Shown here: positions 51,401-60,079 of the stretch, in pieces
Numbering within the stretch: position 1 is the first letter of the stretch
How the letters are laid out: the number at the start of each line of letters is the position of its first letter
Assembly (NCBI RefSeq): GCF_026230105.1
Contig: NC_079485.1
Span: 26,579,572-26,643,571, forward strand
Length of the DNA stretch: 64,000 bases
Direction of reading: 5' to 3'
DNA from: Diorhabda sublineata
Taxonomy: Eukaryota > Arthropoda > Insecta > Coleoptera > Chrysomelidae
The notes under the pieces: model-generated
What the model was told of the DNA's origin: nothing
The model's database searches: none
What the model saw: the letters and a program-made list of their open reading frames with translations, nothing else
Translations under genes and position numbers: made by a program

Positions 51401-52580
51401 TGTATACAAAAATTTGTTATAAAGAAAAAAAATCGTTAATTAGAGGTATTAGTGCTTTTTTTAACTTTAAAATTCATTAAAAATGTTCGCAATGTAAAGA
51501 TTTATTGACCCTCATGGACAAATCAAAGGCATTACGAAGAATTTGTTAAATCGAGGAAGTAGTTCGATTTGTTAATTATATATGAATAAAGGCGATTAAA
51601 TTGAAGCCACATGTTATTTTACATCCGACGAAATACAAATATATTTATTTATCCATTGCAGAAAGGCTAATTTTAAAAATGTTGTTTATACGATTTGCGC
51701 ACATTCTACTCATAAATGTTGTGTAATCATTTTTGGCAAGTGATGAACTAAATCAGACAATGCAACTTTGAATATATCATGTAACTACGCAGCTTTTAAA
51801 CCGAGTCATTTTGTTGATTTTTATCGATATGCTGAGCCTCGGAGTTTATTGTTATAATCAGAGCTTTGTTTATGCACAAGCACACCTGTTTCAGTGTTTA
51901 ATATACCGTACATTGCACTTTGTTCCATATAAAACAATGATTTAATAATCACACACTAGATTTTTCTGAAAACGATCGTATTTAAACCGAAATTTTTCGG
52001 TCGTTGACCCAAAATTATCAGCCTCATTTCGGAAATAACAACAGATTCTTTCTTATAAAACAAAGTTGTGAAAAGTATATATTTTTGAAATTTGTTGCAG
52101 GAAATGGTCACCTAAGACACCCGCAAAGCAGATTTATTGATTGGAAAGCATCTGACTGGGTGCAGTCCTTAGGCATGGAAGATCACTTTAATTTGAACAA
52201 TGGATATTTAACTATAAAAAATCCTGGTCTATATTTCATTTACTCTCAAGTTAGTGAATTATTTTTATTACTAAATAACTTTAGAATTAGTTTAAGACAT
52301 AAAATATTACTATAAATTTTAGGTGTATTATCTTGATGAGCACGATACAACAGGATATAAAGTAATGAAAAATAACCAAGGTATCCTACAATGTACCCTA
52401 ACTGTTCATTCTGTAGAAAGAAGGTTAAAAGGAAATACATGCTTTACAGCAGGAGTAGAATATTTTGCAGCAAATGATAAACTCTCCATTGAAGATATTA
52501 CTGAGGGCATGCTATCTAAGTTTGAAGTGGGAAAGTCTTTCTTCGGAGTTATAAAACTTGGAGATGCTAAGATACAATAA
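36169..52580 (+). CDS. eiger: Eiger-type TNF-superfamily ligand (6 coding exons)
   Basis: Insect TNF ligand. In Drosophila, Eiger binds the receptors Wengen and Grindelwald and activates JNK signalling. Exons: 36169-36429, 43701-44083, 44214-44415, 47275-47413, 52101-52249, 52323-52580. All junctions are GT-AG with matching phases and sum to 464 codons including stop. Residues 1-26 are cytoplasmic, about 27-50 form a type II membrane anchor, then comes a heptad-like segment (LLETEVGVLKQTLSNVK). The acidic stalk contains a furin-like site RSKR at 165-168; further basic clusters are in exons 3 and 4. The last ~135 residues form the TNF homology domain (FIDWKASDWVQSLGM, GLYFIYSQVYYLDEHD, two Cys in LQCTLTVHS...GNTCFTAG, FGVIKLGD). 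Introns, especially the 7.3-kb first and the 4.7-kb fourth, are full of transposons. Confidence 0.92.
36760..37840 (-). mobile_element. LINE (RTE-like) reverse transcriptase and tail in eiger intron 1
   Basis: Minus-strand broken frames give FKKGKSTSDHTF, a 'FVDFQKAYDSISRKLL' block, LFNLVLEIILRSSGI, the catalytic ILAYADDVVLVSTTK (near 37440) and a decayed post-RT tail ending with 'GVKQPWVKIGGGKQ'. YADD is intact, but several frameshifts make it inactive. Confidence 0.75.
37841..38077. other. Intron sequence, nothing recognised
   Basis: AT-rich stretch between the LINE and the duplicated block. Confidence 0.3.
38078..38282. repeat. Direct duplication, unit 1
   Basis: About 205 bp repeated at 38540-38744. 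Shared blocks include ttctttttaacaaac, gctaaataattttctag-like, ttgctcttaaa.tttcacat, ggattcat and aggtgtttct. It ends exactly where a mariner fragment begins. Confidence 0.65.
38283..38375 (-). mobile_element. Mariner transposase fragment
   Basis: Closely resembles 40760-40830 (gaacggtctttgccttcttt, ctttttcagtc). Reverse-complemented, it encodes the 'KGEPASKKAKTIPSA' type segment found after the first catalytic Asp of some mariner transposases. Confidence 0.5.
38540..38744. repeat. Direct duplication, unit 2
   Basis: Second copy of 38078-38282, same orientation, about 462 bp downstream, without the mariner fragment. Confidence 0.65.
39329..39671. mobile_element. MITE with ~42-bp terminal inverted repeats
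   Basis: Left GTCAGCTCACATAATATAAT followed by GCTGCTTATTAATAATCATTTG; the right end reverse-complemented is GTCAGCTCACGTAATATAAT followed by GTTGCTTATTAATAATCATTTG. That is two differences in 42 bp, element length 343 bp, no coding capacity. It lies in eiger intron 1. Superfamily unknown; the target duplication is not obvious. Confidence 0.75.
40470..41231 (-). mobile_element. Mariner transposon remnant
   Basis: The 5' terminal repeat on the minus strand is CGAGAGCGGTCCCAGAAGTA from 41231, with TA outside. Broken minus frames include a decayed Arg/Gly-rich N-terminal 'GRPNE' region, then TEKGEPASKKAKTIPSACKV, TASFFGDARGI, and a decayed 'VLFHQDNAPAYTSVIAMVKI' region. The 3' end is missing. 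Confidence 0.6.
41240..42689. other. Intron sequence, nothing recognised
   Basis: AT-rich eiger intron 1 sequence. A short GC-richer patch at 42235-42380 has no recognised content. Confidence 0.35.
42690..43200 (+). mobile_element. Tc1-like (DD34E) transposase fragment
   Basis: Frames read FQDSSRSGRPRATTLSENNF, then VTSKRNRRLTHHKSTLK. After a deletion come RKPLRKPQGNKKWMQWALAH, VLWTDEFKFELFGSNGRIAV (first catalytic Asp, TDEFKFELFG), and in another frame NKHGGGSIMIWDCFS. The 'HGGGS.M.WGCFS' and 'WTDESKFE.FG' blocks are Tc1 hallmarks. The second Asp and the Glu are lost. Confidence 0.75.
43701..44083 (+). CDS. eiger: eiger exon 2 (acidic stalk, furin-like site)
   Basis: Acceptor ACTATTGTAG, phase 0. 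Acidic, Tyr/Asp-rich, then a helical LLEKLRKID segment, then RSKR. Donor ATAGG|GTAAGC, phase 2. Confidence 0.88.
44214..44415 (+). CDS. eiger: eiger exon 3 (basic stalk)
   Basis: Acceptor ATGTTATAG. One base completes Gly, then SPWPVYTYPYGSTPSYKVNV, RRKTTK, LSRRSRVKHYEDGSKSFRR and LGSYLDSY. Donor GTAAGT, phase 0. Confidence 0.88.
45330..45500 (-). mobile_element. LINE reverse transcriptase fragment
   Basis: The minus strand reads LRQIVEKAIREKIFIDFEKA, then FVIINREDLRKILE, the 'FIDFEKAFD.INR..L' motif of RTE-type RTs. The adjoining 45485-45545 reads on the plus strand as DAQFRFRFSSQTRCDIQ, which resembles the preceding RT block but in the opposite orientation. Confidence 0.5.
45964..46625. 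mobile_element. Inverted-repeat element with GGGCCATTC ends
   Basis: Left end TTAGGGCCATTCGACACGAG; right end reverse-complemented TTAGGGCCATTCTACACGAG, both leading into GC-rich 'CGCGACCGTTT / CGCCGCCGTTT' blocks. No coding capacity. TTA/TAA at the ends would suit PIF/Harbinger. It lies in eiger intron 3. Confidence 0.65.
46626..46742. repeat. Partial tandem copy of the 45964 element's right end
   Basis: The sequence GTTCAAACGGCCGTGTAGAA, then acacacgcgctttactctac and acaaacggtc...cgctcgttgtcgct, repeats motifs from 46560-46625 in altered order. This indicates a second, eroded terminus directly adjoining the first. Confidence 0.4.
47275..47413 (+). CDS. eiger: eiger exon 4 (basic stalk)
   Basis: Short exon required by phase (0 in, 1 out). 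Begins EDATTASPDFTVVNFNKRRR and ends QHSNYFG. The donor G|GTGAGT is strong; the acceptor (GATTTGAAG) is weak. Other nearby AGs give a wrong phase or stop. Confidence 0.75.
47571..47765. repeat. Direct duplication in eiger intron 4, unit 1
   Basis: Shares tctgatttccagtccgggga, and aagctt.aaa..atttattg with aaaaaattatttgatttc, with 48178-48300. Confidence 0.55.
48178..48300. repeat. Direct duplication in eiger intron 4, unit 2
   Basis: Shorter copy of 47571-47765. The block 'ccggggact' occurs twice here, so the unit was itself rearranged. Confidence 0.55.
48301..49545. other. Intron sequence, nothing recognised
   Basis: A basic plus-strand segment near 48900-48990 (MRKFRSTSSSVENEKKKIRK) looks coding-like but has no family that I can name and no extended frame. 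Confidence 0.3.
49546..51420. mobile_element. Long-inverted-repeat element, copy 2, with Cys-rich ORF remnant
   Basis: The left repeat (about 49548-49830) and the right repeat (51130-51420, inverted) share an ~260-bp palindromic pair, including 'GTAAAATCAACCGT.TT.GAAGTAGAG' and 'ATATCGTGCCGGCTAAAAAAGTTAT'. Minus-strand coding reads toward the left repeat: TTVLPPTPDDLLNTISCNCT, then a CxCxxxCxxxCxC motif (CNCTKGCGGKCGC). A frameshift follows, then VDVQISSFDVLSATITGREY and a DVDDE stop at about 49889. The same ORF parts occur in copy 1 (10678). A mini-mariner is nested at 50525. Family not recognised. Confidence 0.55.
50525..51097 (+). mobile_element. Internally deleted mariner, 573 bp, complete termini
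   Basis: Terminal repeats CGAGGTCTGGCTATTAAATA and, reverse-complemented, CGAGGTTTGGATATTAAATA, flanked by TA on both sides. Inside are KFKAMLIVFFDIVGIV, LRERVRKKRPDFAPLHQDNA (second catalytic Asp in HQDNAPAH), LPYSPDLVRCDIFLFLKIKS and FESMKVLKKK. The N-terminus and the first Asp region are deleted. It is inserted in the long-inverted-repeat element, so it is the younger of the two. Confidence 0.85.
52101..52249 (+). CDS. eiger: eiger exon 5 (start of TNF homology domain)
   Basis: Acceptor TTTGTTGCAG. Encodes GHLRHPQSRFIDWKASDW, VQSLGMEDHFNLNNGYLTI and NPGLYFIYSQ. Donor CAA|GTTAGT, phase 0. Confidence 0.92.
52323..52580 (+). CDS. eiger: eiger exon 6 (end of TNF homology domain, stop)
   Basis: Acceptor TAAATTTTAG. 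Encodes VYYLDEHDTTGYKVMKNNQG, two conserved Cys (LQCT, NTCF), GKSFFGVIKLGDAKIQ, then TAA. Confidence 0.93.
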   Translation: MYYLDEHDTTGYKVMKNNQGILQCTLTVHSVERRLKGNTCFTAGVEYFAANDKLSIEDITEGMLSKFEVGKSFFGVIKLGDAKIQ

Positions 52581-52849
52581 AAGATCAAATTAGTGTATAA
52601 AGCAATTTATTATTTATTAATATGTGATTCTTAGGTTGTTTCTAAGATGCCATGGATTGATTTCCGCTCAGTTGTACATAATTTTTTCATAATAACAAAA
52701 ACAATAATAAGCTTTTATAAAATTATGTAATATATACAGAAAAATTCCATTTCTACAGATAATAGGGTTGATCAAATAACATAATTTATATCAGGATCAC
52801 ATTTGGAAACAATTCGAAGTGTTATACTAACACTGTTTTTTTTGTAAAT

Positions 52850-52855
52850 AATAAA
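52850..52855 (+). terminator. eiger: Possible eiger polyadenylation signal
   Basis: AATAAA 270 bp after the stop codon. In such AT-rich sequence the hexamer is frequent, so this is weak. Confidence 0.3.
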
Positions 52856-52859
52856 TAGA

Positions 52860-54110
52860 GATAAAAACTATATATCAAAATAAGTGCCATATTATCCATA
52901 TAGTTTCATATTTTTTATAAGTATAATATATCGTGTTATTTTTAATAATGTTTTAATGCTGGATATATTTTATAATTTGACAATAATAAATATTACCAAT
53001 ATATGCAGTTTTATTCCCATATTACAAAATTTTTATTATATTTTCTTGACTATTCAGTCTATTTTATTAAGTATAGAGGCTTCCAGCATCGTTTTTTAAG
53101 AAATATACTGGATATGCCATTCGACTTGCTAAGTTTTTCTTGAATATTCCTTTATTCGCGTATTGTGGCACGGTAGTCATTTCTGATTTATTTATTCTAA
53201 CATTCGAGTTTTTGAAGAAATCTGTTAACCTCCCACGTCATTCTAAAAATTCAATAAAACCTCGGAATATATTCGAATTCATCCTCTGCCTATCTACACT
53301 TTAATCAAAGTAAATTTTAGTAAATTTGATTTCATTCTTTATATTCGCTGGTAAGTTTTCCTATGCTTTTTTTTATTTATTGTGCTCACAAAAAATTCCA
53401 TCCAATTCCAATTTACTCGTTCCTTCTTTAGTAATTTCCATCTGTGTTCCCGTTTCCTTCATTTTATTTTTTCCCGCAGTTCTACAGCTGCTAAGTTGGG
53501 AGCTCAATCAAATATTAAGCCGATACACCACGAAAAAAAAACAACCAATAGGTACTACTCCAATGCCTGAGAATACAGTTGAGGACTCCAACAATCCCTG
53601 ATTTACATAGATAAATCCCATATATATATTTCAATAAATTTATTGCTGTTGCTGAAACTTTTTTATTGTTCTTAGGAATAAATATTAATTTGGATGAACG
53701 TGTCCAGAGATAGTTCATATTTTATTTTCATATAAAATTTCATTCATAAGGTGTTTCCAGCTTTCCTACCTTTTTTTATTAATAACGTCGTTCATTAAAA
53801 AGCTGGTGGCGTCCAATTTAATATTAATTGTTCACCCCATCTGAATTTCGTGGAAATAATTAGACTATGGAGTATTTTTCATCTTTTATTTAACTTAAAA
53901 TGCTTTTATCTAACATCTTCTATTTGAAACAATCCTAACGTCTCTTAAATTATTCTTGAAAAACATTCTGTCAAAGTTCTTAAGGCTAAAGAGAAAAACA
54001 AGTTATGCAACCCTACAATAAATTAATCTTAAGGCCTGTTTACACAGATTTTAGCGTATACTAACGCTGAATATCTACCAGTTATTTAAATACTGCAACT
54101 TAGGGTTAGG
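52860..54110. other. Intergenic, no gene recognised
   Basis: AT-rich. It contains a copy of a dispersed repeat at 53047-53102 and a short 'ttaaggcctgtttacacaga' at 54030-54050 that resembles a transposon end. Confidence 0.35.
53047..53102. repeat. Dispersed repeat shared with 58574-58634
   Basis: Near-matching blocks GACTATTCAGTCTATTTTAT and TTCCAGCATCGTTTTTTAA occur at both places in the same orientation. Confidence 0.6.
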
Positions 54111-54118
54111 TTATAAAT

Positions 54119-54134
54119 TGGCACCCAACGTGGG
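54119..54134 (+). other. tRNA-Lys-type primer-binding site (LTR element remnant)
   Basis: TGGCACCCAACGTGGG is complementary to the 3' end of insect tRNA-Lys (including CCA) with one mismatch. The match extends into the following TCTCGA. Such sites lie just inside the 5' LTR of many gypsy-type retrotransposons. No LTR pair or gag/pol was found nearby, so it would be a remnant. Confidence 0.4.
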
Positions 54135-54625
54135 TCTCGATAAATAATGCAGAAGTGCCACAATACGTGAAAAAATGAATATTTAAAATGTTTGAAGAAA
54201 AACGTAACAAGCCGAATGGCATGTTATATCTAAGGTCAACAATCTGAAATTTCAGAAGATTGTGATATATTCAATATCTAAACATAACTCAGAAATTTAT
54301 TTGACAAGTCTACATTTTATTGGATAAAAAAGATTATCGATACTTATAATCTTGATGAAAAATGAGAACGATCTTAACAATATCTGGTTTTTATCTAGTT
54401 CTTTCAATTCTTTGGCATTCACTTTCGTTTATTCTATATATATGTTCCTTCTATATGGATTTGTGTTCTTCCTATGTTTTCTATTCTTAATAAATGTATA
54501 TCTGTCTATATATTTCTTTACTTTTTATTCCATATTTTATCTATTTTGTGGTTACAAAATCTGGTCTTATACCTCAGCATCATTGCTTGTATCTACAGTG
54601 TATTGCCCTTTGTTTTTTGTTCCAT

Positions 54626-54644
54626 AACCTAACCTAACCTAACC
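54626..54644. repeat. (AACCT)n tract, insect-telomere-like
   Basis: Just under four units of AACCT (TTAGG on the minus strand), the insect telomere motif, here interstitial and at the presumed 3' side of the minus-strand LINE. Confidence 0.8.
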
Positions 54645-54829
54645 ATCATTTTTTTGTATATTGTTTCAAAAACTTTTAACCTGATCTTGCAAGTAATTTA
54701 TTGATATAGGCTGTCCTATTTCTTGATTTATGCCACCTTCTTTGCTTCGATTTTACTCCCGAGTATCGAAATATTCGTCTCTTATTGTCATTTCTATCGT
54801 TTATTTTTTGATTTAAACTTTATTTCATA

Positions 54830-56410
54830 TAATTCTATTACTTCATTCGATATTGCTAGGTTCTGTTGCAGGTGTTTTTGCCTGATAAAAATACCGTCAT
54901 CAGCTAATTCCTGTTCCAGTCACGTACTCCCAGATTTTGCATATATTGCACAATTTCATCTTCCCATCTATTTTTTTGGTCTACCAGACAATCTTTTCTT
55001 GTTTGGTCTCAATTCTGTAATTTTTCTTGTACCCAAGCATTCTTTTAATGTTTCCGTACCATTGTATCCTTTTTACTTTAATTGTATATATTATTCCCTC
55101 ATTTTCTAATATATTCTTAAATTAACTCATTATTTCCAACTCGCTGATCCATAGTTGTTAGTCTCATAGTTTCAGCGGCGTATGTAACAACTGCTTTTAT
55201 CGCAGTCTTATAGACTCTTAATTTGGTTGTTCGGCTTATTCTCTCGCTCTGCATTATAATTTTATACTTATATGTCTTATATCCCTCATGAATTCTTTGT
55301 ATTGTCTCATTTTTTGTGTCATTTTTGTTACTAATCATTTTTCGTGAGACTAAAAGGTGTCGACATATATTTAATATATTTCTAATTTATTTTCAGTCCT
55401 CATTTTTCTGCCTCACTTACAGTTTTTCCTAATGTGTTCTCTAGACTCTTTCGGTCCCTTGCTAATAGAGTTAAATCATCAGCATATGCTATTACTTGTA
55501 ATGATTTATTAATTATAGGTCCATCCATATTACAATCACTTATTATGCCTTCAACTGCAATGTTAAGCAATACCGCTCAGAGTCCATTACCCCAGCATTT
55601 ATTTCAAAGTCCCCAGATGGTCCGTTTTCTGTTATTACCTTTGCCTTAGAATTTAGTATACTCATTTTCATCAATCGTATCAACTTTTGAGGTACTTGTA
55701 GTTATTCCATGTCCTTTATAATTGTCCTTCTTTTCAGACTATCGAATGCTTGTTTGAAATCGATGAAAAGCATTTGGATATTAATTTTGTACTCATAGCT
55801 TTTTTCGATCACTTGTTTTATACTAGATATGTATCGCATCTACTATTGATTTTCTTTTTCTAAAACATTTCTGATATTTCTTTATTTCTTGCTCCACTAC
55901 CTTTTTCAGTCTTTCATTTATTAATGTTGCTAGTATTTTGTATACGCTATTAAGCAAACTAATGCCTCTATAATTGCTACATATATTGGGATTTCCTCCC
56001 TTCATTATCGGTTTAATCAATCCAGTAGACGACTTTCTCGGTATTGCTTCTGTTTCTAATATCCTTTCTATGATCTTGAATATTTTGTATCTTAGGTTAT
56101 TTTATTAGTTCATTCACTATTTCGTCTGGTTCTCCTGTTTTATTGAGTTTCAGTTTGTTTATTATGTCATTACATTCCACTTCCGTTGATTTTTATTTCG
56201 TTTCTTGTATTATTCTTCGTATTAACTGTCTTCTTCGTTTTATAATTTTTTGAAATACTTATTCCATTCTGTTTCGTTAATATTTGTACATTACTTTTAT
56301 AATCATTTTCCATACTATCATGTAGCCATTTTATTTTCTTTGTTTTTGTTTTACTGCTGCTTCTAGTACATATTTTAATAAAATTAACTGTTAAAGTCGA
56401 TTTTAAACTT
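54830..56410 (-). mobile_element. LINE (RTE-like) reverse transcriptase, dead
   Basis: Minus-strand frames, with breaks, run in LINE order: IKPIMKGGNPNICSNYRGIS, LNSVYKILATLINERLKKVV, MLFIDFKQAFDS, VIAYADDLTLLARDRKSLEN (catalytic YADD near 55480), TTKLRVYKTAIKAVVTYAAE, then a decayed IQWYGNIKRM and DEIVQYMQNLGVRDWN-like tail to about 54830. Numerous stops. Confidence 0.8.
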
Positions 56411-58386
56411 CTCTCCTTTTTATAGTCCTTTCATTGTTTCAAACGTTTGTTTTGTTGATTCCCCATGTTGTTAGCTATAGAAGCTAAAAATTTTTTACTC
56501 TTTCTTCAATGATAGTTTTATTTTCATTGTTTTTAGACTTTCTCTCACTTTTTACTAGCTGTATCATATTGTTATGTCTCCTACGTCATTTTCAAAAATG
56601 TACTACTACTACTAAAAATGATAGATGTACTAGAGGTGGATCGATAAACGACATTCAACAATTTATCACACATTGCATCCCACATTTTAAAAATTGGTAT
56701 TAATGAAGGAGTTATGGAAACAGGGTTACAATTACCAAAGATATACAATCTCTTAATGGCGTTTTAAACTTAATTATTAAATGAATTTAATCGATATATA
56801 ACATGTTTACATCCCTATTAGACGTACATTTACTAGGTATTGAGATTTTAGATATGCCGATTTTAATTAAAATTTCATCTGTATGTTAGAATATTTTCAC
56901 GTGGATTACGCCCACTTGCATTAAAACGTAATTAGGAATTTTTTACATAGATGTTATCGACCAGATTCAAGAGACATGCGCATTTCTATAAACAATCCCT
57001 TATTTCAATTCTGGGCAATATTCCTCAGTAGAAATCTGCCAAACTCGTTTGGTGCTCCCTTAAGTACATAAGTTATACATATATATGATTTACTAGGGGT
57101 AAGTCCTATATTTTAGGTGTGCTTTTTGATCTACAGCCCTTTCCCTTTAGATTATTTAACGGATTTATTATTCAAATTATCAAAAAATAAAAATTTCCTA
57201 CGGCGATTTTTATTTACTATTTAAATTGAATAATAAACAAATTTTATTCAACAGGTTTTACAACTAAGCTTATTGATCTGTAACATACGTTATGTATTCC
57301 TAGAAGATAAGTTAATTCATATAAAAATGATAAATATACCTCGTCATTTGGTGATTATTTTGAGTGGTAGTTACCTTCAATTTGTTTTTAAACTTTGTTA
57401 AGAAATCATAAATAATAATCATTGCCTACGAAAAAGTCCTTATAGCCAGAAAGTATATTTAGATGAGAAAGGAATTTAATTGGTTTTATCATTATAAACG
57501 TTAATTTTTGTTGTAGCAAAATAATGATTCTTAATTTGTGAAAAATATATAAAAATATATATCAAACGATTAAGTTCAATAGTAGTTATTTAAAAGAAAC
57601 ATTTGATTTCAAATAATCCATATTATATTATATTATCTGCTTGAAGTTTTTGGTTAGCATATGGTAGGATTATGCAAAAATATTTGGGATATCAAAAGTT
57701 TATCCTAAGTTTTTAGAAATAGTTACGCAATATCCAAATAGTACTATGAGGATCATTGATTTTCTACAGTTAACTACTAGATTTCCTCAATAATGATTGT
57801 GCAAATTTGCAACCCATTTTGTTATCATGGAATTGTTAAAAGTTGATATTACATTTCGACCCTAGATAGTTCAAAATCTCAAATCTACTCTATTTTATTT
57901 CATTATTACATGCACTTTATACTTATTTCCATTGCCAATATTCCGTGACGAAATATATAAGTACTAACATAAATTTCTTATTTCTTAGTCCTTTTGATAT
58001 ATTAATGCTCTTGATTTTAGGCTTATTCCTTATTCTGATTTAAAATTAGTTTCTCTTATAATTTATAATAATATATACAAATATGGGTACTAATCCTCTG
58101 TTGGTGAATAAAATCTTTATCTTTCTTACAAGTAGTCGTTATTTGATCTTGATCTTCGAATTCAATTATTAAATATAAAGAGTACTATTGTTATTGACTC
58201 TTCATTCCTTCAATTTTACTTTTATTGATACTGTGTATCAGTCATTTCCACAACACTTAATTCATTTCGTTGAATATTTCTTCTCAACATGACACGGATC
58301 ATTGTACAGATTTAAACGAAAGCATTTAAAAATTAAGGACAATGCCTTGTGCTTGAACTCTATTCGACGTTATATTTCAACTTTAA
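56411..58386. other. Intergenic, no gene recognised
   Basis: AT-rich sequence with no supported coding, RNA or transposon signal. Confidence 0.4.
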
Positions 58387-58976
58387 GGGTATATTTGTTG
58401 CAGATCTTCAATTTTGAAGCAGTTGTAATGTTTTTAATGTATAAATTGAACAATTTTATATGAAAATTAAATTTTGTCACTTAATTATAAATTTTTTAGT
58501 CAAAATCAAAGAGAGTTTATTTCGTTAACAGAAAAATCTGTCCCATATTTCAAAGTATTTGAAACGTTTTCGAGACTATTTAGTCTATTTTATCAAATAA
58601 AGAGTCTTCCAGCATCGCTTTTTAAAAATCTCTCTGGTAATTTGAAGCCAACGAAGAGATAATAGAAATATCTGAAAAGTATTTTAGGATTTGTCAAAAG
58701 CACACAAAAATTTCAGTGGAACTTACGTATATATTCAAAATATGTCTCCAATTCTAAGCTAAACAACCTGGAATTTCTGAATATTGTGATATATTCAAAA
58801 TCTAAACATAAATTAGCAAATATTTAACTTTGAGCGATATATTTCCTGCATCTTCAATTCTTAAACAGCTGTATAGTTTTTGATGTAGAATTTGAAGAAT
58901 TTTATATGAAAATGAAAGTTTGTAACTTAAATATAAATTTTGCAGTCAAAAGGAAAGAAAGATTGTTTCAATTCGT
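58387..58976. repeat. Tandem-like repeat with period of about 446 bp
   Basis: 58387-58527 and 58833-58976 align over about 140 bp (cttcaatt.t.aa.cag, aattttatatgaaaat.aa, tataaattttgcagtcaaaa type blocks). The sequence between contains the block shared with 53047 and one (58767-58815: ttctgaatattgtgatatattcaa) shared with 54245-54290. Confidence 0.55.
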
Positions 58977-59880
58977 TGAATGAAATTGATTTATTGGTAC
59001 AATTTGTTAATAAAAATTTTTTTGATCGTTTTATTAATTAGAACGAGTTATGGAACTATGGAATTATCAATTTTTGTGTGTGTTAGACTCATTTTTGTTT
59101 ATATTTTCGCATCTTTTCTAGTTGTTTTGCTGTAAGATTTTGCATTTATTACAGTGCAAGTAAAAGATATTTTTGACAATTTTTTAATTATAGTGTAAAA
59201 TTAGGTAAAGTATACTAACGAATTATCTTATGGAGACGAAATTACCTATATCGGAGTTTGTAATTTATCAAATAGTAAGAACCTTAAAATACACAAAAAT
59301 TAATAAACAATCTCGTAAATAACTAACTAAGATACCCACATTAAAAAATATGAAGAGAAATGTACATACATCTGATTTAGTTACGTAGAAATCCGACTTA
59401 AATTTAATAAACAATAAAAATTGTCGTAATCCTAACAAAAATACTTTATGTGTTCTGATAAAATAATTACATTCGGCTCCATCTCATGAATAAAATTTCA
59501 AGAATGTAATTACAAATACATACTACCAAGTAGAAGGAGAATAAGACAAGGAATGGCGTGGAAAGATAGTCAATAATCAATAACCTTAAAGCGTTTGCCT
59601 GGCACGTTTTTAATCTAACAAGAATAAATATAAATACGTATAAATGAGAAAATCCAGTATTTAATAAAAAATATCGTAACATCTGTACAGTCAACTTAAT
59701 TGATAGAAAAATACTTTGAAGAAATGACTCGAGCTCAGCCTCATTTCATATCTTGAACCAACTACACTGTTAGTTTTTATAAATGATGCGTTTCCAAATC
59801 ACCTTCAAGAAATATAAATTGAATAATCAATAGTATCTTTGTTCTTAAATTTATTTTCATTCAGCATTATCCGCAGCACT

Positions 59881-60079
59881 ATGCGTACTGCTTTATGGAC
59901 TTTACTTATTATTGCCATTTTGAAAACTTCTATTGGCCAAGGAGATTCTTTGCGGAGTGCTTTAAATGCGATCGATAGACGTCAACGAGATTTAGGAGAT
60001 TATGAGGACAGTGAGTATGGTTATACTTTAGAACGACCTGAAGATCTTGTATTCCTCAATTCGCCTGGATATGGTAGAG
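59881..60079 (+). CDS. Prohormone-like gene exon 1 (signal peptide)
   Basis: Starts at ATG 59881. A TTTTCATTCAG at 59853-59863 could be a 5' UTR acceptor just upstream. Ends SPGYGR plus one base at G|GTAAAA. Confidence 0.85.

Noticed and set aside
54115..54150. Minus-strand tRNA-Lys gene
   Set aside because: Only the 3' arm including CCA is present. The acceptor 5' strand and anticodon arm are missing, so a primer-binding site or retro-remnant fits better.
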